From an uncultured Lachnospiraceae bacterium (GTDB lineage: Bacteria; Bacillota_A; Clostridia; Lachnospirales; Lachnospiraceae): a DNA stretch of 7,443 nt. A model generated the notes under the pieces. The model made no database searches, was not told where the DNA came from, and saw only the letters and a list, made by a program, of their open reading frames with translations. Positions 5,728 to 7,443 of the stretch are shown here, piece after piece. The stretch is taken from NCBI GenBank assembly GCA_902780985.1, contig CACZHN010000123.1, positions 1 to 7,443 on the forward strand. The letters are read 5' to 3'. Position numbers and translations under genes: made by a program. Position 1 is the stretch's first letter; the number at the start of each line of letters is the position of its first letter.

Positions 5728-6468
5728 ATGTTTAACGTATTAAAGGCAAATATCAAGAGACTGTTTAAAAATGTATATTTTATCGGCGGATGCATCTTAG
5801 CAATGCTTATCACTGTCGGATTTATAAACAATGCAGAGAGTTTTCTGGGACCGCATTACAGAAATGCAGAGAAATCTGCTCAGCTGATAAGCATCGGAGT
5901 TATCATGTTTATCTCAATCTTTGCTCCGATCTTCCAGAATGCGGAGTATTCCGGCGGCGTTATCAGAAATAAGGTAGCAACGGGTGTTAAGCAGTCCGAG
6001 ATTTACGCTGCACATTTCATCACCCAGATCGTAGCATCGGCAGTTATAATTCTCTGCTGGGCCATCGGAGGCGTCATCGGCGGAGTAAGCATCAGCTCAT
6101 GGCTTATCGGTTATATCGTAAGACTTTTCTTCAGCATGGTCGCATATTCGTCATTCATTACATTTATCGGAATGAGATTTAAGAAGATCATCACATCGGC
6201 ATCCCTCGGAGTGCTTGCAGTACAGGTAAGCTTCTCGGCAACCATCATCATTTTCATGCTGGTTTCCAGAACCTGGGGAACCACTGTCGGACATGTACTT
6301 TCCTTCATCGGAAACGGCAGTGCCATCGGCCGCTGGTTCGTAAATTCACAGCTTTCCGATCCGGAGCTGAATATAAGCATAATTCTTTCAATCGTTATTT
6401 CACTGGTTATGGCAGTGATCTACTATGCAGTAGGTTCATTCAGGATCAATAAGAGAGATCTTACATGA
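5728..6468 (+). CDS. ABC-2-type permease subunit 2 of the peptide-resistance transporter
   Basis: The protein has 246 residues with about six helices (roughly 17-34, 52-70, 98-122, 124-150, 157-179 and 216-236). It starts with the amphipathic 'LKANIKRLFKNVYF' and ends with the basic tail NKRDLT, as its neighbour does. 'EYSGGVIRNKVATGVKQSEIY' (73-93) aligns with the motif in permease 1, so the two are diverged paralogues that probably form a heterodimer on the shared ATPase, as LanE and LanG do. The start follows GGTGGAG (5719-5725), which begins in the stop codon of permease 1; the gap between stop and start is 8 bp. There are no truncations or missing parts. Confidence 0.87.
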   Translation: MFNVLKANIKRLFKNVYFIGGCILAMLITVGFINNAESFLGPHYRNAEKSAQLISIGVIMFISIFAPIFQNAEYSGGVIRNKVATGVKQSEIYAAHFITQIVASAVIILCWAIGGVIGGVSISSWLIGYIVRLFFSMVAYSSFITFIGMRFKKIITSASLGVLAVQVSFSATIIIFMLVSRTWGTTVGHVLSFIGNGSAIGRWFVNSQLSDPELNISIILSIVISLVMAVIYYAVGSFRINKRDLT

Positions 6469-6514
6469 ATCGCGGAACAGATCGATTCAATAAAATATAT
6501 CGGGGTGGCGCCGT

Positions 6515-7393
6515 ATGGGTATAGCGCTGGGGATATGCATAATTATCATATGCATACTGTTACTGAAAATTTATATGATGAAGAAGTCAGTCCGGGAAAT
6601 CCGGACTGATTTTGGTGATAGGGCGAACCTGGATTCTAATGTGCTGATAGGTGTGTCGTCGCGGGATAGGGACATCCGTGCACTGACAAATGACATGAAT
6701 CACACCATCGCCAAGCTTCGCAAATCCTATCACAAGTACAACGAGGGTGACCGCGAACTGAGAAATGCCATCACCAACATTTCCCATGATATCAGAACGC
6801 CGCTTACAGCAATCTGCGGTTATCTGGCTCTCATGAAGAAGCTTGATAATTCGGATGAAATGAATCGCTACATAAAGATCATCGACGAGCGCTCCCAGCA
6901 CATGAAGAAGCTGACGGAAGAGCTTTTCGCATATTCCCTCATCATGAATTCGGAAGACACGGTGGAGCTGGAGGATGTAAGCCTCAACAAGACTCTCGAG
7001 GACTGCATCATGGAGTACTACGGAGCCCTTACTGAAAGAGGCATCACCCCGACAGTGGATATCACCGAGAAGAAAATCGTGAGAAAACTGGACAAGACTC
7101 ACATCGACAGAGCTATCTCCAACGTGATCAGCAACGCCATCAAGTACAGCGACGGCGACTTCGACATAAAACTTACAGACGACGGAACCATGATCTTTTC
7201 CAATAAAGCTTCCGGTATGACATCCGTCGAAGCAGCACGACTCTTCGACAGATTCTATACCGTAGAAACCGGACGCAACTCCACAGGCCTCGGCCTCTCC
7301 ATAGCCCGAACCTTCGTAGAACAGATGGGCGGCGAAATCGGCGCAAAGTACGAAGATGGAAGACTTTCGATAAGTATATCGTTTCCAAGATGA
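6515..7393 (+). CDS. Sensor histidine kinase with a single N-terminal membrane helix and no sensor domain
   Basis: The protein has 292 residues. Helix 3-20 is followed by K/R-rich 'KIYMMKKSVREIR', implying the N terminus outside and everything else in the cytoplasm. A short linker leads to the HisKA domain with H91 in 'NISHDIRTPLT', then HATPase_c with the N box 'NVISNAIKYS' (203-212), F box 'LFDRFYT' (243-249) and G2 box 'STGLGLSIA' (256-264). The usual DxGxG G1 box is degenerate: 'FSNKASGM' (228-235) has Asn where the adenine-binding Asp is expected. There is no HAMP, PAS or extracytoplasmic loop, so it probably senses through membrane partners, most simply the co-encoded transporter, as in Bce-type systems. 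The start follows GGGGTGG (6502-6508) and lies 46 bp after permease 2. The likely partner is the response regulator at 3014-3754. No terminator is visible after the stop. Confidence 0.92.
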   Translation: MGIALGICIIIICILLLKIYMMKKSVREIRTDFGDRANLDSNVLIGVSSRDRDIRALTNDMNHTIAKLRKSYHKYNEGDRELRNAITNISHDIRTPLTAICGYLALMKKLDNSDEMNRYIKIIDERSQHMKKLTEELFAYSLIMNSEDTVELEDVSLNKTLEDCIMEYYGALTERGITPTVDITEKKIVRKLDKTHIDRAISNVISNAIKYSDGDFDIKLTDDGTMIFSNKASGMTSVEAARLFDRFYTVETGRNSTGLGLSIARTFVEQMGGEIGAKYEDGRLSISISFPR

Positions 7394-7443
7394 GGTGGCA
7401 CCGGGGGACGGAGGTCGCGTAGTCAAAATGGGAATGGGGGACA
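7394..7443. repeat. Possible start of a G-rich intergenic repeat, cut by the window edge
   Basis: Directly after the kinase stop codon, the sequence changes to a G-rich stretch with the near-palindrome GGTGGCACC (7394-7402) and GGGGGAC twice (7403-7409, 7436-7442). GGTGGCACC next to GGGGACGG resembles, from memory, palindromic repeats linked to REP-associated (IS200-like) transposases in Clostridia. The second arm would lie beyond the window, so this is tentative. Confidence 0.35.

Noticed and set aside
6465..6524. 19-codon ORF overlapping the permease 2 stop (ATGA) and the kinase start
   Set aside because: There is no recognisable product, and the kinase has its own ribosome binding site. 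It could at most aid translational coupling.
7391..7405. TGGCACCG resembling the T-box core (AGGGTGGNACCGCG)
   Set aside because: Only the central TGGNACCG matches. The sequence upstream is kinase coding DNA with no stem I or specifier loop, and no terminator follows in view.
6587..7426. Long reverse-strand ORF (279 codons) opposite the kinase
   Set aside because: It lies antisense to a clear histidine kinase, has low-complexity Val/Gly/Asp-rich composition and no family features; it is a shadow of the coding strand.

Overview
The window reads like a Firmicutes chromosome, most likely Lachnospiraceae (Butyrivibrio/Roseburia type). This rests on strong AGGAGG-type ribosome binding sites, TTGACA/TATTAT-type promoters, heavy AGA/GGA/CTT/ATC codon use and the gene content. 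The genus is inferred from style, not from a search.

Region 1 (1-2944) is a sulfur-assimilation locus. The first 42 codons of an Rrf2-family repressor run leftward off the window edge. A near-consensus promoter (264-292) points the other way, with an ACCTA-N9-TAGGT inverted repeat lying over its -35 element. The first thing on that transcript is an unannotated 46-codon cysteine-rich ORF (323-463) with Cys-Cys at codons 12-13 and more Cys at 17 and 46. A GC-rich hairpin (497-529) follows, and both of its arms can also pair with segments inside the small ORF. That is the layout of a cysteine-responsive transcription attenuator. Next come metY (O-acetylhomoserine sulfhydrylase) and cysK (cysteine synthase), 27 bp apart, closed by a strong intrinsic terminator (2913-2944). 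The genes would turn sulfide into homocysteine and cysteine, with possible control at initiation (Rrf2) and by translation of cysteine codons (leader).

Region 2 (2943-7393) is a two-component/ABC-transporter module of the bacitracin/lantibiotic-resistance type. It holds an OmpR-family response regulator (3014-3754), a 290-bp non-coding gap, then an ATPase with an E-loop, two related six-helix permeases and a histidine kinase with one membrane helix, all closely spaced or overlapping. The gap holds a 184-bp highly structured element (3757-3940: 14-bp perfect terminal inverted repeat enclosing several hairpins). Next to it is an array of CTTGAC-like repeats at 11-12 bp spacing (3947-3998), which are plausible binding sites for the response regulator in front of the transporter operon. 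The kinase lacks a sensor domain, so the transporter itself may report the antimicrobial peptide.

Region 3 (7394-7443) begins right after the kinase stop codon and is G-rich, with GGTGGCACC and two GGGGGAC words. It looks like the start of an intergenic repeat cut by the window edge.

The best candidate for something undescribed is the cysteine-rich leader ORF with its attenuator; second is the structured element in the two-component/transporter gap.
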